Assembly: GCA_963796195.1 (NCBI GenBank)
Contig: CAWCKS010000014.1
Location: 682,001-746,000, forward strand
Source: CAWCKS01 sp963796195
Lineage (GTDB): Bacteria; Pseudomonadota; Alphaproteobacteria; Rhizobiales; Xanthobacteraceae
Direction: 5' to 3'
DNA length: 64,000 nt
Part shown: positions 1 through 9,858 of the stretch, in pieces
Numbering within the stretch: the first letter of the stretch is position 1
How the letters are laid out: each line of letters opens with the position of its first letter
Notes under the pieces: generated by a model
Database searches by the model: none
Seen by the model: only the letters and a program-made list of their open reading frames with translations
What the model was told of the DNA's origin: nothing
Translations under genes and position numbers: made by a program

Positions 1-795
1 TGCGCAAAAAGCGTCGGCGCGCCGAAGAACAGTGTCGGCTGCTCGCGCTTCAGCACCTCGAAAATCGCTGGCGGCGTTGGCCGGCCCGGCAGCAGCACGG
101 TGCTGGCGCCGACCGACAACGGAAAACTCATGCCATTGCCAAGCCCGTAGGCGTGAAACAGCTTTCCCGCGGTGAAGCAGATATCGTCCGGGGTGATGCC
201 AAGCACGCCCTGGCCGTAGAGTTTTGCCGTCTGCATCAGGCTGGTGTGAATATGGCGAACGCCCTTTGGCATGCCGGTCGAGCCGGACGAGTAGAGCCAG
301 AACGCCACCTCGTCGCCTGAGGTCTCGGCGGGAGGAGTGCCGACCTCAGCACGCAGCAGCTTGCCGAAATTTTGGTGACGCGGCGGCCCCTCGCCGACCA
401 CGATCAGTGACTTCAACGTCGAAAGCCCTGCACTCGCCGCCTCGGCCGCTTCGAGATTCGGCGGCGACACGAACAGCGCCTTGGCGCGCGAGTTCCTGCA
501 GGATGTAGCGAAACTGCTCGACCGGCAGCAGCGTGTTGAGCGGGATCGGGATGATGCCGGCGCGAATCGCGCCAAAGAACAGCACCGGGAACTCCACGGT
601 GTCCTGCATGATCATCGCAAAACGGTCTTCGCGCTGTAATCCAAGCCGGGCAAGCATGGGTCCAACCCGCGCGACGTCCTCGGCAAGTTCGGCGTAAGTG
701 ATGCGTCGCGCGGGATCCGCGAACGCGAGCTTCGTCCCTCGCCCTTCCCTGACATTGCGGTCGACCAAGTCGACGGCAGCGTTGTAGACGCTCAT
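1..795 (-). CDS. Benzoate/4-hydroxybenzoate-type acyl-CoA ligase, 5' part (partial, frame break)
   Basis: ATP-dependent CoA ligase of the ANL superfamily, cut by the left edge of the window. The N-terminus MSVYNAAVDLVDRN leads into a typical aromatic-acid ligase N-domain with FFGAIRAGIIPIPLNTL. The AMP-binding P-loop YSSGSTGMPKG follows near 260-295, then the HAYGLGNGMSFPL stretch. The frame breaks near 494: reading RYILQEL should continue as RYILQDSRAKALF, which one surplus base explains. ATG at 795 is the natural family start. The exact acid substrate cannot be read from this half; benzoate or hydroxybenzoate is inferred from overall resemblance. It lies downstream of fucU on the same strand after a 113-bp gap and may have its own promoter. 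Confidence 0.8.
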
Positions 796-908
796 CCCGC
801 TCCCTCGAATTCGAACAGCTTGGCGGCGCTTCTGCCGGCACCTCGGTTTACATGCACTATAATTCCTAGCACGCCACCGCGGCCGCCAATTGTCAATATT
901 TTCCGGCA

Positions 909-1361
909 TTATGCTGCCGATGCAACCACGCCCTTGCGCAGCAGAAAGCAGCCGTAGGGCCTGACGTCACCGACCTGTACGACGGCGAACGCTTTCATTG
1001 CAGCATCATAGAAAGCGAAGCGTTCGAGGCCGACCAGCGGCAAATGCTTGCCGCAAGCGCGGTCGATCTCCTTCTGCACCTCGCTCTGCACGTCCGGGAT
1101 GGCGGCCGCATCGCCGACAACTTCCATGCGCCGGCAGGGATCATCGACAAAATCGTCGATCGGCAACACCGACAGGATCGCGCGCGCGGCGCGGCCCATC
1201 GTCAGTCCCGGCAGCTGCACCAGCCGCCCCGAACTGGTCGCCTTCGCGATCCGCACCGCCGGATGATTGCCGTCGACGAGCGCGAGATCATCACCGTGCC
1301 CCATCGCCGCCAGAATCCAGAGCAGGTCAGCCGTCAGCACGGGATCGATGTTGCGCAGCAT
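909..1361 (-). CDS. fucU: RbsD/FucU-family L-fucose mutarotase
   Basis: Interconverts the alpha and beta anomers of L-fucose (or a similar sugar), in the cytoplasm. The 150-residue length and the N-terminal family signature LLWILAAMGHGDDLALVDGN fit FucU; the His and Asp of GHGDD are the conserved active-site region. It is the last gene of a leftward operon and starts 3 bp after the stop of the fuconolactonase gene at 1365. The neighbouring lactonase, aldo/keto reductase and aldolase make a fucose-type sugar the likely substrate. RbsD-type pyranase activity is the alternative, but no ribokinase is present. Confidence 0.85.
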   Translation of the reverse strand: MLRNIDPVLTADLLWILAAMGHGDDLALVDGNHPAVRIAKATSSGRLVQLPGLTMGRAARAILSVLPIDDFVDDPCRRMEVVGDAAAIPDVQSEVQKEIDRACGKHLPLVGLERFAFYDAAMKAFAVVQVGDVRPYGCFLLRKGVVASAA

Positions 1362-1364
1362 CCG

Positions 1365-2210
1365 CTATCTCCTGCCGCGATGGCTCAAATAAATGCGCGC
1401 CGCGGTGCCGCCGAGGATAGCGTCGCGCGCGGCGGCGTCGAGCGGCTCAAGCAGTGCCGTCGTGGTATCCCACCAGCGCGCATAGCCGCCGGCGAGATCG
1501 ACCACCGGCCAGTCGCTCCCCCACACCAGCCGCTGCGGACCGAACACTTCGAACACATGATCGACGTAGGGCTTAATGTCATCGACGGTCCAGTCCGGCG
1601 TCGCTTCGGTCGCGATGCCGGACAGCTTGCAGACTGTGTTCGAACATCTCGCAACGGCCGCGATGTCAGCGCGCCAGGGATCAAGCAGCCGCTCGCGGAT
1701 CGGCGGCTTGGCGATGTGATCGATGACGACGGTCAGGTCCGGATGGCGCTCGCAAATCTTCTGCACGCGCGGCAGATGCTGCCGCCGCGCCAGCGCGTCG
1801 AACACTAGGCGCAGTTCCGTCATTGCGTCGAACGCCGCCGCGAGGTTCGGCCGTAGCAGCCAGTCATCGTCGGCGATGTCGTGCAGCATCGGCCGCACGC
1901 CGACCAGCAGCGGGTGCTCGGCGGCAACCTTCGCGACCGTCGATGCTGCGTCCACCGCATCGAAATCGATCCAGCCGACCACGCCGGCGACAAATGGCGC
2001 GCGCTCGGCAAGCTCAAGCAAATAGAGTGTTTCGGCGAAGGTCGGTGCCGCCTGCACCAAAATCGTCCTGTCGATGCCGCGCGCGTTCAGAAACGGCGCG
2101 AGATCGTTTGGGCTGAAGTCGCGATAGATCGGCGTCAGCGCCGGTGTGAGCCAGCCATAGTCGCCTCGCGAAAGGCTCCAGAAATGCTGATGCGCGTCGA
2201 TCCGGAGCAC
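1365..2210 (-). CDS. Amidohydrolase-2 family L-fuconolactonase
   Basis: TIM-barrel metal-dependent hydrolase expected to open L-fucono-1,5-lactone to L-fuconate. The N-terminus carries the family HxH metal motif (DAHQHFW). Later family marks include VIDHIAKPP and, near the C-terminus, VWGSDWPV with the conserved Asp. The 281-residue length is normal. The start is GTG at 2210, 10 bp past the stop codon of the upstream aldo/keto reductase, so translation may be coupled. The place between an aldose dehydrogenase and a fucose mutarotase supports the assignment; a lactonase for galactono- or rhamnono-lactone cannot be excluded. Confidence 0.82.
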   Translation of the reverse strand: MLRIDAHQHFWSLSRGDYGWLTPALTPIYRDFSPNDLAPFLNARGIDRTILVQAAPTFAETLYLLELAERAPFVAGVVGWIDFDAVDAASTVAKVAAEHPLLVGVRPMLHDIADDDWLLRPNLAAAFDAMTELRLVFDALARRQHLPRVQKICERHPDLTVVIDHIAKPPIRERLLDPWRADIAAVARCSNTVCKLSGIATEATPDWTVDDIKPYVDHVFEVFGPQRLVWGSDWPVVDLAGGYARWWDTTTALLEPLDAAARDAILGGTAARIYLSHRGRR

Positions 2211-2218
2211 GACCAGTC

Positions 2219-3254
2219 TCAGCCCGGTACCGGCACGTCGCGAGCGAGCAGCCCCTCGCCCTTAAGGTCACGCCATAGCGCAGCGGGGATCGTGACCGAC
2301 AGCGACGCCAGATTTCGCTGCACTTCTTCCGGAGTCACCGCGCCGAGTACGATCGAGGAGACCGCGGGATGACCGAGCGGAAATCGCAAGGCAGCGTCAG
2401 CCAGCGCCACACCGTGGGCGCGGCAAGCCTTCTCGATGCGCTCGACGCGCGCGACAATATCCGGCGGCGCGACGCGATAATTGTAGCGCGCGCCGGCAAC
2501 GGGACCGGTTGCCAGAATGCCCGAGTTGAAGACGCCGCCGAGCATCACGCCGATCTTCTTTTCCAGCGCCAGTGGCAGAAATTCATCGAGCGCGGGCTGC
2601 TCGAGCAGCGAGTAGCGACCCGCCAGCAGCATAGTGTCGAAATCCCCGGCGCGCGCGAAGCGCGCGCACATGTCGGCCTCGTTGAGACCGACGCCGATCG
2701 CCTTCACCACGCCTTCGGACCGCAGCTGAGCCAGCGCCCGATAGGCGCCCTCCATCGCCTCGCGAAACCGCTGCTCGATGTTGTCGCGGCCATGGGTCCA
2801 GACGTCGGCGTCGTGGATCAGAACGATGTCGATCGCATCGACGCCGAGCCGCAGCATCGACTGCTCGAGCGAGCGCATCGTGCCGTCATAGGAATAGTCG
2901 AACGTCGCCGCATGCGGGAAACCGCCGGCAAAGCCCGGCGAAGCGTTGCCTCCGCCGGCGCGCGCCTTCGCGCCGCGCGGGTTCATCCAGCGCCCGACCT
3001 TGGTCGACAGCACGAAGGTTTCGCGCGCGACACGGCGCAGGGCGGTGCCGCAGCGATGCTCGGCGAGCCCGTTACCGTAATGTGGCGAGGTATCGAACAG
3101 GGTGATGCCGCGCTCGAGCGCGGCGCTCACGGTTGCGATCGCGGTGGCATCGTCCAAGCCGGGCGTAGAGATCGCCGAGCGGCGCGGAGCCGAAACCGAT
3201 CTCCGTGACATCGAGAGTTGATCTTCCAAGCCGGCGTTTGGCCAGAGCGGACAT
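2219..3254 (-). CDS. Aldo/keto reductase, probable L-fucose (aldose) dehydrogenase (frame break)
   Basis: NAD(P)-dependent aldose 1-dehydrogenase of the aldo/keto reductase family, expected to oxidise L-fucose to its 1,5-lactone. The true N-terminus starts at 3254 (MSALAKRRLGRSTLDVTEIG) with the AKR start GFGSAPLGDLYA. One surplus C at about 3154-3155 then breaks the frame, which should run on as RLDDATAIATVSAALERG. After the break, FDTSPHYGNGLAEH carries the catalytic Asp and Tyr, STKVGRW the Lys, and IDIVLIHDAD the His. It is the third gene of the leftward operon, 28 bp after gntR. The longer open frame reaching 3277 has a non-AKR N-terminus and is an artefact of the break. Confidence 0.82.
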
Positions 3255-3282
3255 GGCGACGCGTGACCTCCGCGCAAAGATC

Positions 3283-3964
3283 TCAGGCGATCCCGAGCGC
3301 GCGTTTTCGGGTCTTGTCGATGTGAGCGACCATCGCCGCAGCCGCTCGTTCCGGATCGCGCGCCTCGAACGCCGCGATGATGCCGAGGTGCTCCTGCATC
3401 GTCGGGATCACCCGCGAATTGTCAAGCCGCGTCGTCTCCTCACGGATCACCCGGATCTTGATCAGGTTGACGCGATAAGTCTCGCTGACGATGGCGTTGC
3501 CCATCGCATCGATCACCGTGGTGTGCATGCCCCAATCGGTGGTTTGCGCTTTGGCCAGCAGCTTTGCCGGGATGCCGCCGTTCTCCAGCGCCGTTTCGCA
3601 GGCGCTGAGCACACGCTCATGCTGCTCGCGCAATTTCGCGATCAGCGCGGCGTCGCCCGAACTCGGCGAAAGCCGAGGCAGCCTCGCGTTCAAGGATGGT
3701 GCGGAACTGGAAGGCATCGCGGATCAGGTTCAGGTCGATGTGGGCGATCTGCATGCCGCGCTGCGGCACCGTCTTGATCAAGCCCTCCGCCTCGAGCCGC
3801 GGGATCAGTTCGCGAATGCCGCCGAGCGGCAGTTGCGTGATCTCAACCAGCTGGCGCTGGGTGATAAACTGGCCGGGCTTCAAGTCGCGCGCGAGCAGCT
3901 TTTGCGTGAAGCTTTCGTAAGCTTTCTCGCGCAGCTTCAGTTGCTCGGTCGCGGTTGCGTCCAT
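3283..3964 (-). CDS. GntR/FadR (FCD) transcriptional regulator (frame break)
   Basis: DNA-binding regulator, presumably the local controller of the sugar locus. It has an N-terminal winged helix (ITQRQLVEITQLPLGGIRELIPRLEAEG in parts, residues about 35-62), then an all-helical FCD ligand domain. A surplus G in the CCC run at 3655-3657 breaks the frame; the corrected reading joins AFAEF to GDAALIAKL. It starts at 3964, 6 bp after the stop of the aldolase gene, so it lies inside the operon it probably regulates. A candidate operator is the inverted repeat ATGTC-GTT-GACAT at 4925-4937 in the divergent promoter region. Repression or activation cannot be decided from sequence. Confidence 0.83.
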
Positions 3965-3970
3965 CGCGGA

Positions 3971-4918
3971 TCACGCCGCCTTTGCTGCAAAGATCGCGTC
4001 GTAGTGACCCGCAAGCGCTGCGAGCTCGGCACCGTTGATCGGCAACAGCGGTGCACGGGTGTTAAGCCAGGACTTTTCACGGGTGCGGTGCGCGATGATC
4101 GCCTTCACCGCAGGGATGACCGGGAATTTTTCCAGCGCATCGATGAGTTGCTTGATCCGCGGATCGTCCTGGCCCCGCTCTGCAAGCGGCAGCATGGCGT
4201 CCGGACAGATGTTGGCCATGCCGCAGATCGTGCCCTGCGCACCGGCGCGGACCGCACGCGCCAACTGGCGCTCGTCGCCGACCAGGATCGCGAGATCCGA
4301 ATGTTGCTGCAGCAGCGCCGCTGTGTTCGACCAGTCGCCCGACGAATCCTTCACGCCGGCGATGACTTCGGGGAACGACTTGCGCAGCTGGCCGACCAGC
4401 GCGGCCGAGAGGCCGGCCTGCGTCATCGAAGGGATATGGTAGAGCAGCACATCGCGCGCCGACATACCGAGCGTCTCGAACAGTTGCGCGAACCACTTGA
4501 ACAAGCCGTCGTCCGAGACATTCTTGAAATAGAACGGCGGCGCCACCAGCAGTGCGCGGCAGCCGAAGTCGAGCGCGGCGCGCGCCTGCGCTGCGGCATC
4601 CGGCAGCGTCGCTGCGGCGACGCCGCCGACGATCTTGTCACCGCCGATCCTGTGTGCGGCGAGCGCGCCGAACACCTGTTCGCGCTCGGCCAACGCAATC
4701 GACGCGCCTTCGCCGGTGGTACCGAATACCGTCACGCTGCTGCAGCTGTTCGCGAGACACCATTGGACATGCTCAACCAGCAGCGCGTGGTTGATCGCTC
4801 CGCTGTCATGAAACGGTGTTGAAGCGGCTGCGGAGAGACCAAAACGACGCGAAGCGGGCATTGCGAGGCTTTCGATTGCTGGCGCTGCAGCCGATGCAAG
4901 GCCGCGTGCCGATTCCAT
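3971..4918 (-). CDS. DapA-family aldolase (likely 2-keto-3-deoxy sugar acid aldolase)
   Basis: Class I (Schiff-base) lyase of the DHDPS/NAL family. It has the pyruvate-binding motif FGTTGEG, the catalytic Tyr in LLYHIPSMTQ and the Schiff-base Lys in IAGVKDSSGD. It is the first gene of the leftward operon containing fuconolactonase and FucU. Splitting 2-keto-3-deoxy-L-fuconate to pyruvate and lactaldehyde is therefore the best guess rather than lysine synthesis. An internal ATG at 4861 (MPASRRFGLSAA) fits the usual family start better than the annotated ATG at 4918, which adds 19 Ala-rich residues. A fuconate dehydratase, needed between lactonase and aldolase, is not in the window. Confidence 0.8.
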   Translation of the reverse strand: MESARGLASAAAPAIESLAMPASRRFGLSAAASTPFHDSGAINHALLVEHVQWCLANSCSSVTVFGTTGEGASIALAEREQVFGALAAHRIGGDKIVGGVAAATLPDAAAQARAALDFGCRALLVAPPFYFKNVSDDGLFKWFAQLFETLGMSARDVLLYHIPSMTQAGLSAALVGQLRKSFPEVIAGVKDSSGDWSNTAALLQQHSDLAILVGDERQLARAVRAGAQGTICGMANICPDAMLPLAERGQDDPRIKQLIDALEKFPVIPAVKAIIAHRTREKSWLNTRAPLLPINGAELAALAGHYDAIFAAKAA

Positions 4919-5010
4919 TCTGAAATGTCGTTGACATGTTAGCTATATCAGCTCTTATTGGCAAGTGGCGCGCTAAAACCGCTGCACTGCGTCATCGGCC
5001 GACGATCTTA

Positions 5011-5038
5011 TTGTTCGGTCGGTGCGGAATGCTATAAA
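5011..5038 (+). promoter_or_regulatory. Candidate sigma-70-type promoter of the sugar ABC operon
   Basis: TTGTTC and TATAAA are separated by 16 bp, about 70 bp upstream of the ABC binding-protein start at 5110. The inverted repeat at 4925-4937 lies in the same divergent region. The match is by eye only and moderate. Confidence 0.35.
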
Positions 5039-5109
5039 TCGGTGACGCTGCGGACAGCGGCGTGCCGGGCAATAATCGCCGCAAAGGCGACTTGAGGGAG
5101 GATAACACG

Positions 5110-6448
5110 ATGGCCAACGACAACAGCAAATCTGGTTTGACCCGACGCAGCGTGGTCACCGGCACATTGGCTGCGGGCGCGCTCGGCCTGTCGGGCCGGC
5201 CACTGTTCGCTGATCCGCAGTGGAAGAAATATGCCGGCACCAGCCTCGAGGTGAATCTCGTCAAGTCGCCGCGCGGCGATCTCCTGCAGAAATATGAACA
5301 GGAATTCGTCGAGCTGACCGGCATCAAGGTGTCGTCGGAGCAAATCCCCGAGCAGCAGCAGCGCCAGAAGGTCGTGATCGAATTGACCTCGGGCAAGCCG
5401 AGCTTCGATGTCGTGCACCTGAGCTATCACGTCCAGAAGCGGCAGTTCGACAAAGCCGGCTGGCTCGCCAATCTCTCGCCTTACATGAAGGATCCGGCGC
5501 TCGCCGACCCCTCGCTGTCGGAGAGCGATTTCTCCGCCGCCGGACTGCAATACGCCAGGAACGACAAGGGCGAATTGCTGTCGCTGCCCTGGTCGGTCGA
5601 CTACTGGATCATCTACTGGAACAAGGAGCTGTTCGAGAAGAAGGGCCAGAAATATCCCACGACGTTCGACGAGTTGGTCACCGTCGCCGAAGCCCTGACC
5701 GACGTGAAGGACGGCACCTACGGCTTCGTTGCGCGCGGCCTGCGCAACGCCAACGTTCCGGTGTGGTCGAGCTTCCTGCTTGGCTACGGCGGCAGCTTCC
5801 TCGATGCAAAGGGTAACCTGCTCACCGACGGGCCAGAGGCGGTCGAAGGCGCCAAGCTCTACCAGCGCCTGCTGACCAAGGCGTCGCCTGCCGGCATCGC
5901 CGGCTTCAACTGGTCGGAATGCCAGTCTGCGTTCTTGCAGGGTAAGGTCGGCATGTGGCTCGACGGCGTCGGCTTCGCGCCGCCGCTGGAAGATCCGACC
6001 AAGTCACGCATCGTCGGCAAGGTCGGCTATGGCGTGATGCCGAAGGGACCGAAGGCGCAGGCCTCGGCGACATTCGGCGACGGCATCGGCGTGCCGGCCG
6101 CGAGCACCAAGAAAGAAGCGGCGTTCCTCTACTGCCAGTGGGCGGTCTCGAAGGTGATGGGCGCGCGGTTGCTGCAGACCGGCGGCGGGGTGCCGTTCCG
6201 CAATTCGATCCTGAACGACGCCGACACCCGCAAGGGCGTCACCATGCCGGCGGCCTGGGTGCAACTCGGTCGCGGCGTCCGGCAAGATCTCCAAGCTCGG
6301 CTTGCCCGTCGTCATCCCGGTCACCGAATTCCGCGACATCATCGGCACCGCGTTGACCGCGACGCTGTCTGGCGCTGATCCAGCGACCGAATTGAAGAAG
6401 GCGACCGAACAGTTCAAGCCGATCCTGGAGCGCAGCGAGAAGGCGTGA
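5110..6448 (+). CDS. Sugar ABC transporter substrate-binding protein, family 1 (frame break)
   Basis: Periplasmic receptor of a CUT1-type importer. It has a twin-arginine-type signal peptide (LTRRSVVTGTLAAGALGLSG), then a family 1 binding fold with PWSVDYWIIYWNKELFEKKG. ATG 5110 is preceded by GAGGGAGG at a good distance, so the in-frame upstream extension is not used. A surplus base near 6265 breaks the frame: AAWVQ should continue SVAASGKISKLGLPVV and run to the stop at 6446-6448. The next permease starts at an overlapping GTGA (6445). It is divergent from the fucose-type operon, so L-fucose or a related sugar is the inferred ligand. Confidence 0.85.
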
Positions 6449-7390
6449 GCGGAGGCGTTGTCGGCGCGGTTGAGCAGATAAAGCCGGTGGCCGAAGCAGC
6501 GGCCGCCGAACCCTTGCGGCCGGCATCATACTGGCCGTTCGTCGTGCCGGCGCTGGTGGTGGTCGGCGGCGTCATCGTCTTCCCGTGGGCCTTCACGATC
6601 TGGATGAGCCTGCGCGAGTGGAAGATCGGCGGCGCCAACTCGTTCATCGGATTCGACAACTACATCCGCCTCGTCACCGACACACGCTTCCTCGACGCGG
6701 TCTGGCACACAGTGCTCTACACCGCGCTGTCGGTAATCCTGCCGCTGGCGCTCGGCACTATTCGCGGCGATCGTATTCCACAACCGTTTTCCGCTACGCG
6801 GTGTTCTGCGCGGCCTCTTTGTCATGCCGATGATGGCGACGCCGGTGGCGATCGCGCTGGTGTGGACCATGATGTTCCACCCGCAGCTCGGCGTGCTCAA
6901 CTACCTGCTGTCGCTGGTCGGCATCCCGCCGCAGCTCTGGGTGTTCGCGCCGTCGACCGTGATCCCGTCGCTGGTGCTGGTCGAGACTTGGCAATGGACG
7001 CCGCTGGTGATGCTGATCCTGCTCGGCGGGCTCGCGGCGATCCCGACCGAGCCTTACGAGAGCGCCGTCATCGACGGCGCCGGCACCTGGCAAATGTTCC
7101 GCTACATCACCTGGCCGTTGATCATGCCGTTCATGATGGTCGCCGCGATCATCCGCAGCATCGACGCGGTGAAAAGCTTCGACATCATCTATGCGATCAC
7201 GCAAGGCGGTCCGGGCACCGCCTCGGAAACCATCAACCTGTATCTCTACAGCGTCGCGTTCGCCTACTATGACGTCGGCTACGGCTCGGCTATCGCCGTC
7301 GTGTTCTTCGTGCTGATCGTCATCCTCTCGATGCTGCTGCTGCACCTGCGCCAGCGCACAGCCTGGAACGAGACCGGAGGCGCGGCATGA
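6445..7390 (+). CDS. Sugar ABC transporter permease 1 (UgpA/MalF type, frame break)
   Basis: Inner-membrane permease with about six transmembrane segments. GTG at 6445 overlaps the stop of the binding-protein gene. The N-terminal half (YWPFVVPALVVVGGVIVFPW) breaks near 6754 because of one surplus G; corrected reading is LPLALALFAAIVFHNRF. The second half carries the EAA-type ATPase-contact loop ESAVIDGAGTWQMFRYITWP. It ends at 7390, overlapping the next start (ATGA at 7387). This is a typical CUT1 permease pair gene. Confidence 0.85.
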
Positions 7391-8212
7391 CGCTCCGCGT
7401 CGTCTTCGAAAAACTCGCGCTCGCCTTTGCCCTGCTGGTGCTGGTGGCACCGGCGGCGATGTTCTTCGTCTGGATGCTGTCGCTGTCGGTGAAGTACGAG
7501 ATCGACAATGCGGCCTACCCGCCGATCCTGATCCCCGAGCACTTCGCCTGGAAGAATTATGCTTCGGTGATCGAATCCAATCGGTTCGGCACGTTCTTCA
7601 TGAACAGCGTGATCGTAACCGGACTTGCCACGCTGTTCGCGCTGGTGATCGGCGTACCGGCCGGCTACGGCATCGCGCGCATGCAGGCGACCAAGGCGGC
7701 CATCGTGATCCTGATTGCGCGCATCACGCCGGGCCTGTCCTACCTGATCCCGCTGTTCCTGTTGTTCCAGTGGCTCGGCCTGCTCGGCACGCTGTGGCCG
7801 CAAATCATCATTCACCTCGTGGTCACCGTGCCGATCGTGATCTGGATCATGATCGGCTATTTCGAGACCACGCCGATGGAGCTGGAAGAAGCCGCTGTCA
7901 TTGACGGCGCCGGCGCGCTGGCAGATCTTTCGTCATGTCGCGCTGCCGATCGCCAAGCCCGGCATTGTCGTGGCGTTGATCCTGTCGGTGATCTTCTCCT
8001 GGAACAATTTCGTGTTCGGCATCGTGCTGGCGGGGCGCGAGACGCGCACCCTCCCCGTTGCGGTCTACAACATGATCTCGTTCGAACAGCTGAGCTGGGG
8101 GCCGCTCGCGGCCGCGGCGCTGATCGTGACGCTGCCAGTGCTGCTCTTGACGCTGTTCGCGCAACGCCAGATCGTCGCCGGATTGACCGCAGGCGCGGTG
8201 AAGGGCGGTTGA
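7387..8212 (+). CDS. Sugar ABC transporter permease 2 (UgpE/MalG type, frame break)
   Basis: Second CUT1 permease, about six transmembrane segments, starting in an ATGA overlap with permease 1. The EAA loop (EEAAVIDGAGAL...QIFRHVALPIAKPG) is interrupted by one surplus base near 7918. The final segment SWGPLAAAALIVTLPVLLLT and the QRQIVAGLTAGAVKGG tail are typical of MalG-like proteins. No ATP-binding subunit follows: the next gene is convergent from 8216. The importer must use an ATPase encoded elsewhere, as shared MsmK-like ATPases do in other systems. Confidence 0.85.
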
Positions 8213-8215
8213 GCC

Positions 8216-9608
8216 CTACCCCTTGCGGTTCTGCGCGTTCCAGTACTGCTCGAGATTGGCAATCAGCGCCGAGCTGAAGTGGCAGTACGCCTGCTCGCGT
8301 GCGTAGACCGCGATGTAGCGGCGGAACGCGTCGATCGGCTCCTGGATCACACGGAACGCGCGGCGGTTGGCGACCGCGCCCACGGCGCCTGAGCTGGTCA
8401 GCCGGCTGATGACGCGCTCGATCGCGGCGTCCATCTCGGCCGGCCGGCGCGATCTCGTCGCAGATCAGGCGGCCCTCCGGCGACGAGCAATCGAGGCGAC
8501 GCTCGTATTGAATTGCCTGACGCGCAATGCGGTCGCCGGTGAAGCGCGGCAGCCGCAGATTTGCCGCGCCCGGAATGATCCCCTCCTTGCGCGCCGGCAG
8601 CGTCATGAAGGCATCGCTCGCGGCGATGACGAAATCCATGGTCAGCAAGATCTGGCAGTGACCGCCGATTGCAAAACCCTCGACCGCCGCGACCCAGGAC
8701 TTCTCCGTCGCCGTGCCGTGGACGTCATCGGGAAAAACCTCCGGGCTCGCGACGCCGCGCAGGAATTTGTGCACGAAGCCGAGCTCGCGCTGGATGAACC
8801 AGACAAATGGAATCTTGCCCTGATAGAGATGCGTCAGGTTGATGCCGCTGCCGAGCAGGCGCCGGCCGGCGTATTTCGGGTGCTCGACCGTGGTGCCGCG
8901 CAGCACCGCGATGTTGCTCGCGGAATCGAGGATCGCGACATCGACGGCGGTCTCCATGTTGTCGATGGTGGTCTGATCCTCGGCATTGAGAAAACGCGGA
9001 TTGTTCGAGATCAGATGAACCGCGCGGCCGTGGCGCTCGATCCGCGCCGCACCGAGATCGAGCACGCCGTCACGCTGGAAGCGTTGCAAATATTCGCTCG
9101 CCTCCGGCCGCGGCAGCAGCATCGCATGGACCAGATGATTGCCGGCCCGCTCATGGCCGAGCACCTGCGCAAGAAAGATTCCCTGGTCGATCTCGAGCCC
9201 GTCCTTGTGGCCCTGCAGCGTGTCGGCTTCCGCCGCGATCTGTTGGGCTGACGGCACGAGACCGGGAAACGCATCGGCCGCGGCGCGCACCAGATCCTCC
9301 ACGCGCACAAAACGCAAGAAGTCTTGCGTGAGCGCTGAATATACCGCTTCGACATGGCGCTGCAGGAAATGCTCGCGGCTTTGTCGCGCGGCGAGCTGAA
9401 CCTGCTCGGCGACGAGGGCCTGCGCCTCGCTGCGTTTCGGCTTCGCCGGCAAGCTCTCGATCAACTGCCGCGACTTTAGCCAGAGTTCGGCGAATCTCTG
9501 CCGATCGAGTGCGAAATCGTCCGTCACAACAGGGACGGCCGCGCGCCAGGTCTTGATGGTGTCAGCGGAGATATTCGCAGCGCTCGCCGCGGTTTCAAGC
9601 AACGTCAT
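8216..9608 (-). CDS. DpgC-like crotonase-fold protein, (3,5-dihydroxyphenyl)acetyl-CoA dioxygenase family (frame break)
   Basis: An N-terminal helical domain of about 190 residues precedes a crotonase fold, the DpgC arrangement and not that of ordinary enoyl-CoA hydratases. DpgC-like stretches are GSGINLTHLYQGKIPF, VEGFAIGGHCQILLTMD (about residue 310, oxyanion-hole region) and LPARKEGIIPGAANLRLPR. DpgC is a cofactor-independent dioxygenase that converts 3,5-dihydroxyphenylacetyl-CoA to the glyoxylate in glycopeptide antibiotic synthesis. A surplus base in the GGCCGGCC run near 8442 breaks the frame; the corrected reading is CDEIAPAAEMDAAIERVISR. ATG 9608 is preferred to an in-frame TTG at 9623. 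Whether it is a true dioxygenase or another acyl-CoA enzyme cannot be told from sequence. Confidence 0.72.
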
Positions 9609-9858
9609 TTCAAGACCATTCAACGCGTCGATTGAGTGAGAGTATCACCCGCGGCCGGACAACTCACGACATCGTTGACGCGCCGGGCAGCCTCCATCCG
9701 TGGCGCGGCGAGGTACGTCGAGCCCACCGATCCCGCCTCCGGGGTGGTTGGTGTCGATCTTTACCAAGAAATTTACGGTTTTTCTGCTGAACCTCCGCAT
9801 TTATTGCGGCGACAACCAAGCGGACCGACATACCGTCGCGTAGGAGGCAGGAAAGCCA

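Noticed and set aside
841..900. Possible promoter (TTGACA and TATAGT) before the acyl-CoA ligase
   Set aside because: On the leftward strand the two words are about 29 bp apart, too far for a sigma-70 promoter.
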